Assembly (NCBI RefSeq): GCF_900496995.4
Contig: NC_044018.1
Coordinates: 25,078,001 to 25,142,000 of the forward strand
Reading direction: 5' to 3'
Length of the DNA: 64,000 nucleotides
DNA from: Aquila chrysaetos chrysaetos
Lineage: Eukaryota > Chordata > Aves > Accipitriformes > Accipitridae
This document shows, piece by piece, positions 48,498-62,037 of the stretch (positions are counted from its first letter, which is position 1; each line of letters begins with the position of its first letter). The position numbers and the translations under genes are program-made. Below the pieces are notes generated by a model. The model did not search any database and was not told the origin of the DNA. It worked only from the letters and a program-made list of their open reading frames with translations.

Positions 48498-51400
48498 CTT
48501 CCCTGCAGGTTTTTGCTTGTACTCTTGACATTTACAGAGAAGTACGTTCTAGTATTTATTCTAATATTAAAAAAGTTCTCCTCCAAAAGAGTCTTGTCAT
48601 TGCTTGACAGGCGTGTGCATTGCCGGTAGATAAGAATACGACTACAGAACTGGTTTGAAATACATCTTCAAAATATTTTAATAGCCTATTGATTTTTTCC
48701 ACATTAACCTATCCTGAAAGGAGAGAGCAAAAAGCGTGGGGGCTGACTAGAGTCTGCTTTCTGTGCAGAATTTAGAAGTAATTCAATGCCTTCAAGTTTC
48801 TTGCATTTCTGTTACCCTTTAAGTGTGTCCTCCAAAGTTATCGTGATAGAAAGGTATTTGCATTTATACCCTATTTCAGCTTTTACACCATAGAAACTAT
48901 CTGGTATGTTTTCTTCTTTCTCCCAGCTGGCTTACATTTACATTCCCTGTGTTTCTTCAAATGTACCATTGTGGAGCTCTATTTTTCATTATGACAGAGG
49001 GAAGCTGATCCCTCAAAGTCAGATTCTGCATTTGAGCAAAAAACTGGCAATTGGCACACTTCCTCAATTCACCAGGTCTTTGGCATGGTGGCAGAGCAAT
49101 TCTGAGCGCTGCCTCACAAACATACATTATTTCCCAGTGCCTCATCAGCTGCATCACACACTGAATACAAATTAATGGTAAACGCCAATCAACGCTGGTT
49201 TATGGTTCCCCATGCTGCCATTGTTGTTCCTCTGTACTCTTCTTGGATTTTCATGTCCAACTGTATGTTCACCCACATTTTGCCTCATTCCCTTTGCATG
49301 AATGAGTAATGAAGGCATTTCTATTTTTGAATCTGGCAGCTCTACTATGCACTGACTCCTGTGTAATAGTTCCAATGGAAAAATTGAAGAGTGGCTGTGT
49401 AAGTCTTTTTTCTTTTTTCTTTTTTTTTATGATTGTAGTTCTATCTGTGCAATACATAACTAGCTTATCCTATGGACAAAAAGTCATTTATTTATGCAGA
49501 GGTAATGCATCGAGTTGATTAAGTTTTGCCCCAAATCTATTACCATGAATTATATTTAAATTCTCATCAGTTTTTCCCCCCTCTTCAAGGTAACAGAGTA
49601 GAATCTATGAATACATAGAAGAAAGATATTAGAACAGGTTAGTCAGCAATTATTCTGAAAAAAACCCCTCTCAGCTAGCCTCATTCTTTTTAAGACTTTC
49701 TATGCAACTGTTGTTTGTTAAAAGTGATAAAAAGTAGCTGAGCTGAATTTTATTTCATTCTGAGAACCATACAAATCTTCTTTCGTTATACAGCGTGTCT
49801 CAAGTAGCAGGCAGGTACCTTAAAAAAAAGTTATTTGCTGATTACCTTTAATACCATTCTCTTAGATATTTGAGTTTACAATCAAATGCAAGCCCAACCC
49901 TTGACAGTCTTGCTGAAACTTATGGCCTCCAGTGGACTGAACGTCAGTACAAAACACAGCTGTCTGATAGCTGTTCTCTAAGTGCTGTACATGCATCCTC
50001 ACTCTAAGGCTAAGCACTGAGACAACACTTACCTGCAGTTTCAGCAATCACAAAAATCATTATTGTAAAACAGGTCAGACATCTGATGAGGCAAACATTA
50101 TTTTATTTGGATTTTGATCAGGGTCTGGATCACATATTCATTAATCCCCCACTTTTAAGCTATTGAACTCAGGAAATCTGCATGGAAGTCAATAAAAAAG
50201 AGGCAAGAAACCTTCACTTCTGAAGAACTGCTTTACATAGAAGTTGTTTAAGGCTGGAACTTCTGTAAACAGTGAGAAAACATTGCTTGCAATCAAAGGA
50301 GCAGTCACAGAGATCTTTTTTTATCCAGTCTAGAGTCATCCTGCTTGGCCTCTACCTAGAAAAAATGCAGATCAGTTGGACAGTTATGAAACTTTGTTGT
50401 TTCCTACGAAGAACAAAAGATTATGTGCAACTCCTTAACCTGCCATTTCTGAAGGTGTGAAGGTTGTTCTGCTCAAACCAGTGCTGAGTGTCAGCAGAGT
50501 GAATTGGAGTTGCTTTAAGAATAGGGAGAACTACTGTTCTTATTGAAAACAAGACCTCAAAGGTGACCCCCAGAAATACAATCACTCCAAGAGCAACTAG
50601 TTCAAACATCATAAAAAGCCAATGCACATTTTCAGTTGTGAAAAATTAAGTTTTTAAGCACCAGAAAAACAGCTTTCCTCAGGAACTGTTCTGGAAAAAC
50701 TGCAACCAAAGAGATCCTCATTTACAACAACTGTTGAGGGTGGAACGTATTTAAATTGCCCACACAGCAAATTTGCAGTCCTGGAGCTATACAAAATTAT
50801 TCAGCTCTTTTTATCTTTAATTCTTTATCTAAAAAGCTTGCCTATTCTATTTTGAAATTATTTTTGCAGCTAAGAAGGAAAGAAGCTTTTTGGGCTGAAT
50901 CAGTAACTCAGATGATTTCTGCATGTAAATGTTCAACGTATATTTTTCTGATGCATGCTGCCCTAGCCATTTCCTGGAACTGTGGCTGGGAACAGCCCTT
51001 TTATTGCTCATTTCTCACTGCTAAAACTCAATGAAATTCAATTATCACAAAAACAGTCAGTAGGCTTCAATTTTGCGTGTCCTGTTACTTTTTAAATTTG
51101 GAGTGCCTCCCGATTGCTGTCACAGCTATTGCATTGTCTAAATCAATTGCCATGGCATGCTCACTAAATTGAGAAATGTTGTTGTGAATGCATAAGAGGT
51201 CTCAAGTATCAACAGAACCAGATACAAACAAGGAGAAAATAAAAGGTAGGGGAATTTTTCATCTGCTACAAAACTTTATTCCTTTGTCTGATTTCCTTTG
51301 AGGATTCACCGAGGGACAAATAATACTTCACCCCTTCTGCCTGCATGTTTGTTTCAAAACTTCTTAAGCAGACAAAAGTACTGCTAAAGCACTGATGCAA

Positions 51401-54400
51401 AGAGAGATGGTTACAAGTGAAAATTTTATGGCTTCAGGCCTGCAAATTCATTTTCAAACTCAAATATTGTGCTTTTTTTCCAGAGTATATTTACTGAGAG
51501 ATGTACTTAGGGCCAGAGTGTGTCTTGCATATTCAGGTGTTTATGGAAAAGCAAAAACTACAAGAGATTGGCCACATGCTCAGGGACTATTTCCACTCTA
51601 TTAAAGGGTTGGAATAGCTGGGCAAAAAGCTCTGTTCTTTCAATACGCCTTTATCTAAAGGTGGAGTAAAGCATTTCACCTCACTGAGGATATTGTGCTT
51701 CAGCCTAGCAGCTATCGAAGTGCTCTCTGTTCCTCTGGCTTTATCTGAGCAAAGCCCAAAGAGGGCACAAACTGCCTGGCCAAAATCACAAGCTGTTGTT
51801 GCCATTTATCAGCTTTAAGAGCATATAAGGGATTCCAAGAAGAAGCCCAGTGGATTTGAAACTAGAATTCAGTTTCCACAGTTATACACACATAAAACTT
51901 TGACTTAGTCGCACAGCAAGTGGAAAATGTACACAGCCGTGAATAAGAGAATTTGTTAAAAACTATAAAAGATGGGGACCTTGTGTATCTTGGAGAGAAG
52001 CACCCTAAGCTTCTTCTGTTCAGTACAGAGGAACACAAACACAATACCTCTCATCTAAAAGTATAAATACGATGCAGATCAGATGACTTGCACCCAAAGA
52101 GGGCTCATTTCTCTCCAGTGACTGTAAAGGGCACCTCTTCAACTAGCTCAGAAAAATATAAAAATGCAATGGCTATGCAGACTGGACCAAAAAAACAAAC
52201 CAAAACCCCAGAAGTTCCACCCCCCCCCCCAATAAACAAAAAACCAACAACAGTGAATTACCTAAGTGAAATCTTGTTAAATTGGAATTAAGTTGAAATA
52301 TTTCACAAGATTTCAAGATTATAGATTCTTCATCTATATCCTTCACGTTTGACCAAAAATTGTCATTCCTGATTTTGAGGTTTTATGATCACATTATCAT
52401 CACATATAGATTGCAGTTGAATTCATTTCTGCTAAAACTGAGTCCATAATGCACTTTCTTCTCTATAAGCAAACCCACAGCTCCATCTCTGAAGAGCATC
52501 AGGCCTCATACCCTCACATCTATGAATTCCTAACTGAGCGTTAACTAATGTTTTTCTTTGGATAACTCCAGCTCCACCATGAGTTAGAGAAAGGACCTGG
52601 CTAGGAGCTGTAAGAGCAAAGAGGTGGTTATGTCTGGCAGTAGCTTTTTGTCTGTTATAAATTGGGCCATCTAGGTCCCCCCAAAAAAGGAAGTTCACCC
52701 TTGCTCAGTACAATTTTACCAGTTTTGCAGTTCTGTATCACATAGATTCATTTACTTGAGTGTGTTCCATTCCTGACATTTTCAGAGTTTGGCAGGATTT
52801 TCAATGCAGTTGCAGTTGTGGGCTGCTCCAGGCAGGAGCAGAAGCAATCAATGTAAGTAAGGGCAAGGACACCCTCTCCCTTATATTGTCAACCAGCTGC
52901 CTTTAGGGCTGTTGGCTTTAGGAGGATCCTGCCTGATTTAAATTCAGAGGGACATGAGTAGCACTTGAAGAGGGTAGAGAGGGACAGGTATTGTAGTTTG
53001 AGGGAGTAAGAAAGGAAGCTGGGACTCGCAACTGAGGTGGAGGGAAGAGTGTCCAAAAGAATAGAGATGTGGATCCTGGTTTGTGGATGTGAAGCTGAGG
53101 CAGACATTGACTGACAAGTTGGAGTGGAAAGGTTGGAGTAGGAATAAGAGAGAATGAGTGATGATATGTGGAAATAAAAAAAGCAGGAGGTGGAAATAAG
53201 ATGAGGTAAGATATCCTTTATCAAGGAAAGGAGACTTAAAATGGTTAGATAAGGAGAATGGGAACACAAGGCCAAGGTGGACAAGTGACATGAGGAGTAT
53301 CAGAGGCACGGTGGAACAAAATAGCTTACACTGCAAGGAAATTGAAAGGAAGCTCTTGCTGACAAGACCATATTCCCCTGTCATAATATGAAGCTTGCAG
53401 TAGTCAAGTCTCACCTTTCCTCTGGTATCAGTAACTATCTCTTTATTTTCTTGTTATGGCCTAAGAAGTCTGCTATAATTCCCTGAGTTTGAAGAAGTGT
53501 CTCTGCAGTAGATTTAATAATTCTAACCGTGCTGGTGAAGAGTTGATATATGATCACACATAGGACATGACACGCACAAAAATCTTAAAAGAACTTCACT
53601 TTGGTTGCAAAGTCAACTGCTCAGATTTTAGGAAGTGTCAGGACTGAGATTGCCTGAGAAACTCTCATTATTTTCAATTGACAAGGCAGTCTTGCCTTGA
53701 TTACTAGTGATTTCTTCTGCAAGGTTCCTGCATAATATAGCGTGCTGAGTAGATTTGCTTTGATATGGGTTAAGGTCATTCAAGGAAAGACGATTGTTTT
53801 CTGTAGGGTGCCTTCTTCAGAAGATGAAATATTAAAATGTGGTAGTTTGTGAATTAGACAAATGGTGAGAGGAAAAGCAAGAAGTTAGGCCTCAATTAAA
53901 GCAGATTAATTCTTCCAGGAGAACTGGACTCTATCCCTGATTCTGAGGGACAGATTTCCTGACTAAGTCTGGAAAATTCATGTAAACCAAAATTAGTCCT
54001 AGATCTTACTAACCATGATTTTCTGAGATTCAATACTCAGTTATTAGTTAAAGGTTTTACTCTTAATACTCTGTGTTTGTCTTCTCAGTTGCTAAAATGT
54101 TGATAGCTTCAAACCTTACTTCGCAGACATTAGAAAATCATTCACAGAATAATTCACTCTCACAAACTATAATGGTGAGTGCCCTTGAAAAGACCAAGAG
54201 GAAAATAGGTTTGTCTTAAGAAAAGGATTTGAATCATGAGTAGTAAATAGAATATGGGTTGTAAAACAAACAAAGAAGAGAAAATACAAGATTGAATAAC
54301 CGTCATTAAGCAGCATTTGTTTCAGAGGACTGAAAAATATTGTATTAAACCCATAATTTGTGAAATATTCCTTAGTAATAAAGGAGGACGACTTAAGATT

Positions 54401-56769
54401 ACACTGGAATTTCTTAACTTTTCTAAACTTGCAACCTTAGTAGTGAACTTTTGCCTTTTTTATGTGTTCTTTGGAAACTTGGTGTTTTTAATTTTTAAAA
54501 TATAAATTTTAAATTACACTAAGTAATTTAGTCATGTTTCCTATCTGTTCTTGTGCCAAAATCACTTTGAATTTTGTAAAGAATAAAACAGCCAAAGCAG
54601 TTATTGGTGGGATTAACCCATTATCTGTGGAGTAATTTGCTTCTTCAGTAAAATAGCTCAAGTATACCACTGCACCAACGTAGCTCTTCTGCTTCTTTGT
54701 TTGTACCCAGCCCATTCATTTCTACATTACATTGTGCTGTACGGTATAGAAACACACTGAACATGTAAATTTTGATTTTAGGCAACTTCTAGGAATATGG
54801 GGAAAACAGCACATTTCTAATTCTCCTATATTCCAGGCTCAAGATTCTCTAGGCTTGTGTTACAATAGCCTTGTCGCTACCCTCACTAACCCTTATAGTG
54901 GGGACAGTTGGCCCAGAGATCAGCAGGAAATCTCAGGTAGGGAAGCTACACCTCCCTGCTACATCTCTGTAATGAGGCAAAAGAGGCTTTGTTTGGGGTA
55001 CAAGCTGTCCACTTGTGTTAGTGCAATTCACTTGTGGGGTGAATGAAAAACCCACTGATTTTAGATACTGGAAGAATTCACTGTGACTGCATAGGGTTTT
55101 AGCAGCAGTTTCTAAAACCAGTGGTAAGCCCTGGGGTTGGGAATGAACTCTAAGCTATTTCTGTGAGTACTTGTAAATAACCTTAGTGGGTGTCCATGTA
55201 ATGCCTTGTGTAATCAACTGTGAAGAAGTCTCCAGTTTTGTCTTCCAGTCCTTCTAGCTTTACAGAGGTTCAGGTCTGGAGCAGTGTGTATAAACCTTCT
55301 CAGCAATCACAGAGGGTGACAGATTTTCCCTGAGAGGCAGGTGGTGTAATGAGCATCACAAGTCTATCATCTCCCAGAGGGTCAAAAGGACAGAGATTCA
55401 GCAAAAATGTGCACTGTAGAACTTGTGGAGTTTAAAAAGATAGATACTCTATTGTTTTGAGAAGTTAAATGTGTAAAGCTTATAGGCATGACTCTTTTTA
55501 AAGCTTTATTTCAATAGCCATCTCTCCACCAGCTTTCAGTCTAAGGAAGCCTAAAAGGTGATACTTTCTGCTACCTTGCCTCTCCTCCATTACCCTGGTG
55601 CTGTGTCTGCTCCACATCCCCTGGCAGAGATGGAGCTGTAACACTGCAAGCCCCTCATTGTACCTGTGAGTAGCCCTGGTTCGTATCAGTTGCAAATGAT
55701 TTTCACAACGTCGGAAGGACAAGGACAAGGCCCAGAGTGATGGATGGTCAGATTGTGAAGAAACAGAATTCCTTTAATGAACTGCAAGTCTTTATAGGCC
55801 ACTTTTTCAAATAAGCTTGTACACTGTTGCACGTACTCGTTGGAAAATGTGACCTAATTCATTTTCTCTGTGCCTGTTAGTGACTGCTTGTAATTACAAG
55901 GGGAATAACTCACAGAGGTAGTCTTTTGGTGTATGCATATATGCATTCCTGTTTGAATCACTATGCACAAACATGGCAACTAAAAGTGCCTGGAAGCCTA
56001 AGATGTCACGTCATATGTTTGGTTTTTTACATGTAGTAAAGATGGTGGCAGACTTGGAAAGCAAAGGTTGTCAAGTGCTCAAAGTGAGCACCTTATTTTG
56101 TGAGGACATTTCATATTTCTTTAAAACCCTATGAGTATGCAAAGGTGAGAGATTACTGCTGTAAAATGATCTGATGTTTGTCAGTACTCTGGCTAAGGGA
56201 AGATGTCTTTTATGAGGGCTCGTGTCTTTTCAATGATTTTACATCTTCAGCTGCTGGAATCTGAATAGTAAAGTAGGTATTTTGGGAGAGCATGCCGTTA
56301 GTATTGCCAAGGGTCTGCACTGGGGCAGCAGCTGTAGAAAAATCTGTCTCTAATCCACATCATATCAGCATCCAGTCCTAGGTAGCAATGCAACTACAGC
56401 ACTTTCTTAGCATCTGCACGTGGTCAAGAGCCTGTGACCTTTTTTTCCAGACACAGATCTAGCCTCTATTATCACTGCTGGAGATTAAATCATTTTTTGT
56501 TTTCTCCATATGTTCAAACACTAAAGCTCTACCCTTTAAATAGTACAGTTACAGTCATCTCTTTGCTAGCAGGTGCACGAAGCACTGGGTCATTATTCTG
56601 AACGTATCCTCCTGCACCTGCTTTGGGGCATACAGCAGCTCTGGCTGCCCCTTACACAGCTGTGCAAAGGACATAGCACAAATGAAGCTATAGGATCCTT
56701 GCTCAGTACTGGAGTTTATATGCCTTAGTGAGGATGTACAGGTATAAGAAATGAATCTCACCACAAATG

Positions 56770-57380
56770 CACTGCATAGTGGTTTAACCCCAGCCGGCAA
56801 CTCAGCCCCATGCAGCCGCTCGCTCACCCCCCCCCCCCCCCCCCCCCGGTGGGATGGGGGAAAGAATTGGAAGAGTAAAAGTGAGAAAACTCAGGGGCTG
56901 AGATAAAGACAGTTTAATAGGTAAAGCAAAAGCCGTGTGCGCAAGCAAGGCAAAACAAGGAATTCATTCCCCACTTCCCATGGGCAGGCACGTGTTCAGC
57001 ATCTCCAGGAGAGCAGGGCTCCATCACACCTAACGGTGAATTAGGAAGACAAATGCCATCACTCTGAACGTCCCCCCCTTCCTTCTTCTTCCCCCAGCTT
57101 TATATGCTGAGCATGCTGTGCTATGGTCTGGGATATCCCTTGGGTCAGTTGGGGTCAGCTGTCCCGGCTGTGTCCCCTCCCAACTCCTTGTGTCTCCCCA
57201 GCTTCCTCACTGGTGGGGTGAGGAGCAGAAAAGGCCTTGGCTCTGTGCAAGCACTGCTCTGCAATAACAAAAACATCCCTGTGTTATCAACACTGTTTTC
57301 AGCACAAATCCAAAACAGAGCCCCATACTAGCTGCTATGAAGAAAATTAACTCCACCCCAGCCAAAACCAGCACACGCTG
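56770..57380 (-). mobile_element. Solo ERVL-type LTR with target-site duplication
   Basis: The LTR itself is 56775-57375, 601 bp. On the minus strand it begins TGTGCTGGTTTTGGCTGGGG and ends GGGGTTAAACCACTATG, where the last two bases are TG instead of CA. It carries a TATA box (ATATAAA at 57105-57099), and a poly(A) signal ATTAAA at 56918-56913 followed by CTGTCTTTATCTC. This is a U3-R-U5 layout I know from a common avian ERVL LTR. The flanks are CACTG (56770-56774) and CGCTG (57376-57380), a 5-bp duplication with one CpG-type transition. No internal retroviral sequence adjoins it, so it is a solo LTR left by recombination. A C21 run lies at 56827-56847. Confidence 0.9.
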
Positions 57381-60300
57381 CATCTAGGTAGATCAGATAC
57401 ACTTAAGTATTCAATAAATAATCGATGTCATAAAAATCTGCATCTGCTTTCCTACTATACTTCTGCAGTTTTACTTGGATTACAGGGAAAGACAATGGAA
57501 AAAAAAATGAAGCGGTTTCATGTAGTTTTTTTAAACTTTTTAAACAACCCCCAGAATGTTCACATACAGGTAGCAGATTAATAATAAAGTTACTTATTTG
57601 GATTCGTATGACTGTTTCTTCTGTAGTCTAGCAAACTGACTGCTGTAGACTACACAGAGGGGTCCTCCCTTTTTTAAGTAAGAGTTTCCAGTGTTTATGG
57701 CCAGCTACAGTAACTGAGATGTAAAGGACCCTGAATGATTAACAGAAGGGATTTGGAGAGCCCTGGGCAAAGGAGCTCCTACCAGATGAGTTAACTTCTA
57801 GCATTTACAGTCATGTGGCAGTTTGGGGGAAGTCTAGTCCTTTTATCTGGCGCACTGGAGGGCAGCTGAAAGGAATCAGACCTCCTCTGCACAACCATAA
57901 GTGCCCTGTTGTGCAAAGCCAATGAGCTGAAAGGAAGAGAGCAAGAAAGGGCTAAGAAACACTGCAGAGAGGCTCCGTTGTTAACTACTTGTCCATCCAG
58001 CGTTTTGAAAGGGCATCTACGTAGGAGAATTATATACACTACTCAGACTTGAGGATTACATCACCCCACACTGCTTTCCTTTGTGTCTCAGCTGCATTTC
58101 TCACCTTCATGGCAATTCAGATCCTATTAGAAGGTGTGTTTTGAACATTTTTCCCCTCAGTCAGTGAGTGTCTGCCTTCCTACTTGTTGGACAGCCTCAA
58201 GATAGAAATGTCAGTACTTACAGTGGCATTTTTTTCTAGTAAATTGTCCTATACAAAATGTTCTCGTGCATCTAAATTGCATGTGCTTGTAAGGTACTCT
58301 TGGAAGGGATTAATTTTGTGAATGAAGGGTAATGGCATTTAACTTATGTGTTATCCCAAGGGTCTTTAATGTAACAAGGAAACTGCTGATTGATGTAACT
58401 TGTCCTGAAGCAAAACAACTCAGTTACAGAGGTGTTGTCTAGAGCTCAGCAAAATCACAAGAGATCCTAAAGCTGCATATTTTGGCTTCAGTTCACTAGC
58501 AGTAAGCTTTTTTTTTTTTTTCCCCCGGCATGAAAATTGCAAAAAATCTATTTAACATTTTTTATAGCATACTTTTCTTGAAACTTATGGTAGATACATG
58601 TCTCTTGTAGTTCATGTATTGTCTAGTGAAAACTTAATATGTATCATTTAGTCAGAAGGTCAAGTCTCCTTCCTCTAGTTATCTACTACAGGTAATGATC
58701 AGTAAGACCGCTAAAGTTATCAGTGTTTTCTCTACAACAGGGTCATCCAGAAGTGCTAATTTAAGTATAAATTAGAAATTCTGAATAAGAAGTAGGCATA
58801 TGTGTTGGTTTTGGACCATTTGGAAGAGGTAAATGGAGAGATATGCGTCTGCCATTCCTGATGAGAAGTAAAGATTTGTCTTTGTGACCAGCCCTGTGCT
58901 ATCATCTGTCTGTTCCCATCCCATCCACACAGCAGCCTTCTGATGGCTGTTTCCTCCATGGTGTCAGGTACTGAGCCACTCAGTTTCTCACCTTCTATTT
59001 GTAAAAAGGAGTTGAAATCTTTTTCTGAGCCCAGTTCTCTCTTTGATTTGTCTCCTCCACACTCTACAGATAGACGCTTTAGTATGTGCCTCTCCCTCAG
59101 TGTCCTCCTCCCTGAAGTTAATAAAAACTGAGGACTCTATTGTAAATTCCACAAGGGAAGAGCTTCAGCAGAAGTCTGCTGCAAGATCTCATGCATGGTC
59201 AGAGAAACACTAAGTGAGCAATATATCCCTTGAGTTCTTAGCACCTTGTTATCGCAGAGATTCCTGTACATCCTATTCTGCTTTTTGAATTCTCTTGTTT
59301 CGGCCCCAGGCTCCTGAGAGTGCTGGTGAAGCTAATGAAAGGAAGGGCAGAGGGACGTGTGCTAAAGCATAGTAATGCTCTATTCTACAATTCTTAATAC
59401 ACTACCCTGTAGCACTAGGGAAGCTAAGCAAGGACTAAAATACCAAGTGAGAGGAAAGTCAACTGCAATTGGAATGGGTGTCTAATCACCACAGTTTCAG
59501 CTAAGAAATCACCGTAGTATACAGAACGGTCAATAACAGATAGAGAAACTTCTGTTCTGTGCTTAAGAAAATTGCAACCAGCGGTTGTACAATGGTTAGA
59601 TGACTTCTGAAAACCAAAGAATAATATTTCTTTATTCAGGATATAACATCTAGTCCTTCACTGTTAGGCTAGTCAGTACTTCTCTGCCGTTACTAAAGCT
59701 ACATTTGCACTGATTTTGGTTTTTCCTTTCCTACAGTCACTGGTACCAGTGAGCTGGCATGCTACTCAAACGGCCCCCATAGCTAGACTGAGAGACAAGT
59801 CCTTTGGGGTACCTTGCTGAATCTTTAAACTTTAATTGACAGCTCCTCTTGCTGCAACATTTCTTTAGTTTCTAAACTCTGTGTGTTCCCTTGATCCACC
59901 TGGTTGTCACAACTGACTCCCAACAGCCAATAAACCATGAAAAAAAGAAAAAAACCCCAAAGGTTAGAAATTCCTTCTACTGGAGGGAGACAGACTCAGT
60001 TAGATTGCAGCTGCAGTCTGATCCTAGTGTTGCAACCAGCTTAAACTATTTTCATCTTTTACAAAATCTTAGAGGGATGAACAAATAGTTTTGCTATCAA
60101 CTAGTTAGCAATTCCCAATGAAAAACAATCTAATCAGTTTAATCTCTTTATCTTTCTTTGTCAATTTCTGGGTAAATTAAAAGTTTCTGACTGCCTTTGT
60201 TGGTGGAAATTATTTGCAGATACAATTCAGTCCTTGACAATGAATAGTCATAACTCAGCTGTGTGACTTAATAGTGAATGGTAGATCACCAAAATAATAG

Positions 60301-60888
60301 GCTACCACTATAGTATCTTGACTAACTAGGCATGCAAATCTTTCTTTTTCAAATATCTTGCTTAATTTTTCAAATTTTTGTTTCTGGATTTTTGTGGAAG
60401 TAAAGCCTGGTAAATTAAAAGTTAACAAAAAATAAACAGAGAAAGAATCATAAGACTGGTAGAAGTGAATTAATAACAAACCCAAGTTAATTTTTATTCT
60501 GCATTCCTTCATCTACTTTTATAGATCCAGGTACTTACACACCTGACAACAGCAGGCAAAGTACAGTATTATGGACAGGTGCAGTAACTACTGTAATTGA
60601 AATATATACCTTAGGACCTGGAAGTCTTCATTCTAGTGAGAAAGACATGCTAAATAGAGTATTGCTACATTTTGTCTGTTTTGTTATCCCCATTTTGTTC
60701 AGCAGAGATGCTAACTTTGCTATGTTTTCATTGTTTAAACAGGCTCAGAGAAGTATATTTGCTCCTGTTAATAATACACAGGAAACCACGCTGCAGACAT
60801 TTTGGCACAGGCTGACCGACTCTTCTGTGTTCATCAGGGCTTTAGCACAGAGCGACTCTGATCCGTGACTGGAGCTTCTAGGCACTCC
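57381..60888. other. Intergenic, no gene recognised
   Basis: AT-rich sequence between the solo LTR and the provirus. A T13 run lies near 58508-58521. Short ORFs have no motif. Confidence 0.55.
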
Positions 60889-61279
60889 TGTGAAGGGGAA
60901 ATTCAGATGGTAACTGCTCAGTGATAATAATTTGGGACTGAAGAATGACCTGGTTTAGCAGGGAAGAAGGCCTGACTGCAGAGCCAGGTTAAAGTGGCTG
61001 GAAACAGGAATGCCAGAGGGGAAACAGCTCCATACAAGGGAGTATAAAGTCCCCTGTGGTTAGGGTGGGAAATGCTGCAGTGCTGACTTGTAATGATGTG
61101 ATTTGCGCCGGTGCAAGTGTGGATAAGGAATCGGCTCGTGCGGCATCTTTGCAGCCTGCCTGTCAAACCATGTGTGATGGTGGGACTCTGCCCAATGCAT
61201 TGCTCATTAAATCTCTTTATACTCAAGCAGAAACCTGTGCTTAATTCACCTCAAGGGGTATGACAAAAGTTCCCCAACA
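60889..61279 (+). repeat. 5' LTR of the provirus
   Basis: It begins TGTGAAGGGGAA and ends TTCCCCAACA, giving TG...CA ends with partly complementary termini. Inside are a TATA box (TATAAA near 61042-61047) and an ATTAAA poly(A) signal at 61206-61211, spaced as expected for U3-R-U5. The 3' boundary is fixed by the primer-binding site 3 bp downstream. The 5' boundary is less sure, as no target-site duplication can be tested with only one LTR in view. Confidence 0.7.
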
Positions 61280-61282
61280 ATT

Positions 61283-61300
61283 TGGTGTCAGAAGTGGGAT
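61283..61300 (+). other. Retroviral primer-binding site (tRNA-Leu type)
   Basis: TGGTGTCAGAAGTGGGAT lies 3 bp after the LTR end. It is complementary to the CCA-ended 3' terminus of a tRNA-Leu as I remember it, and marks where minus-strand DNA synthesis would start. Its full 18 bases appear intact. Confidence 0.8.
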
Positions 61301-61360
61301 TGCTGCACACTGTCGACCAGACTGGAACCAGAGGGGACACCCAACACCCTGCCACCACAA

Positions 61361-61370
61361 GAGGTAAGAG
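61361..61370 (+). other. Retroviral leader splice donor
   Basis: GAGGTAAGAG in the leader, with GT at 61364-61365, is a near-consensus 5' splice site. It lies about 60 bp after the primer-binding site, where a donor for subgenomic env mRNA would be expected. Confidence 0.55.
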
Positions 61371-62037
61371 ATCCTCATTTAAAAATCTCACTTGCGTATG
61401 GCCCTCTCCCCTACCATGTCTCCTGCCTGGTCATCACGTGAGCAGTAAACAAACCCTATGTTGCTTTAGTTTCTGCTTATAATGTAAAGATCAGGGGGAA
61501 ACTTCAGGGGATGAATGTTTGATCTTTTGTGAACTGAATTCTGCTAAGTTTTGTGTTCTTATCCCTGAGGATATTTGAGACTGCTGAAAGCTCTGATCAC
61601 TCTCTGGAGCAATTTCTGTGGGTCATGAGAGTCCTTTGTGGGCCTAGGCTAATAGGAAAATGGCTTTTGTTTAGCCAAATGAGCCTAGGCTCTGAAAACA
61701 TTTTGCTTTGAGAGGATAAAGTTGAAGCTCTGTCTTCTTGAGGATGCCTGAACTTCTCCTTCTCTCCCTTTGCCATGAATAGACCTTGGCTTTGTATTCC
61801 CTCACTGAAAGCAAATTTGGAAAGTGGGTCAAGGTTCCTCCTGCCTGGATCTGAAAGACCTTTTAGGTTCCATGTGCCACAATTATGGTGCGTGACCACA
61901 TATGGTCCAACCTGCCCACCAGTGGAATGGCTGTACCTGTGCTAAACCTGAGCTGCAATTTCCAGGCCAGGGAACCTTTGAGCTGAATAAGTTAACTTAA
62001 CCTTTGCCATTGCCTAGAAGACAATAAACCGAGGCGA
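61371..62037 (+). other. Proviral leader or lost gag region
   Basis: No gag domain was recognised in any frame. Stops are frequent. The frame of the following ORF opens only after the TAA at 61993. This may be leader plus remains of deleted or decayed gag. Confidence 0.5.

Larger units (their letters stand above)
40922..56769. other. Intergenic, no gene recognised
   Basis: About 16 kb of mostly AT-rich sequence without a convincing gene. It includes A20 at 44718-44737, a pyrimidine-rich zone at 45360-46060, the C17T9 tract at 47831-47856, the CpG-rich segment plus A29 at 48280-48493, and C11 at 52220-52230. A purine-rich plus strand at 52890-53420 opens overlapping minus-strand ORFs of 131 and 156 codons, which are attributed to composition. 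Confidence 0.5.

Noticed and set aside
52889..53414. Minus-strand ORFs of 131 and 156 codons
   Set aside because: They overlap in two frames within a purine-skewed stretch, are Ser/Leu rich and show no domain or splice context.
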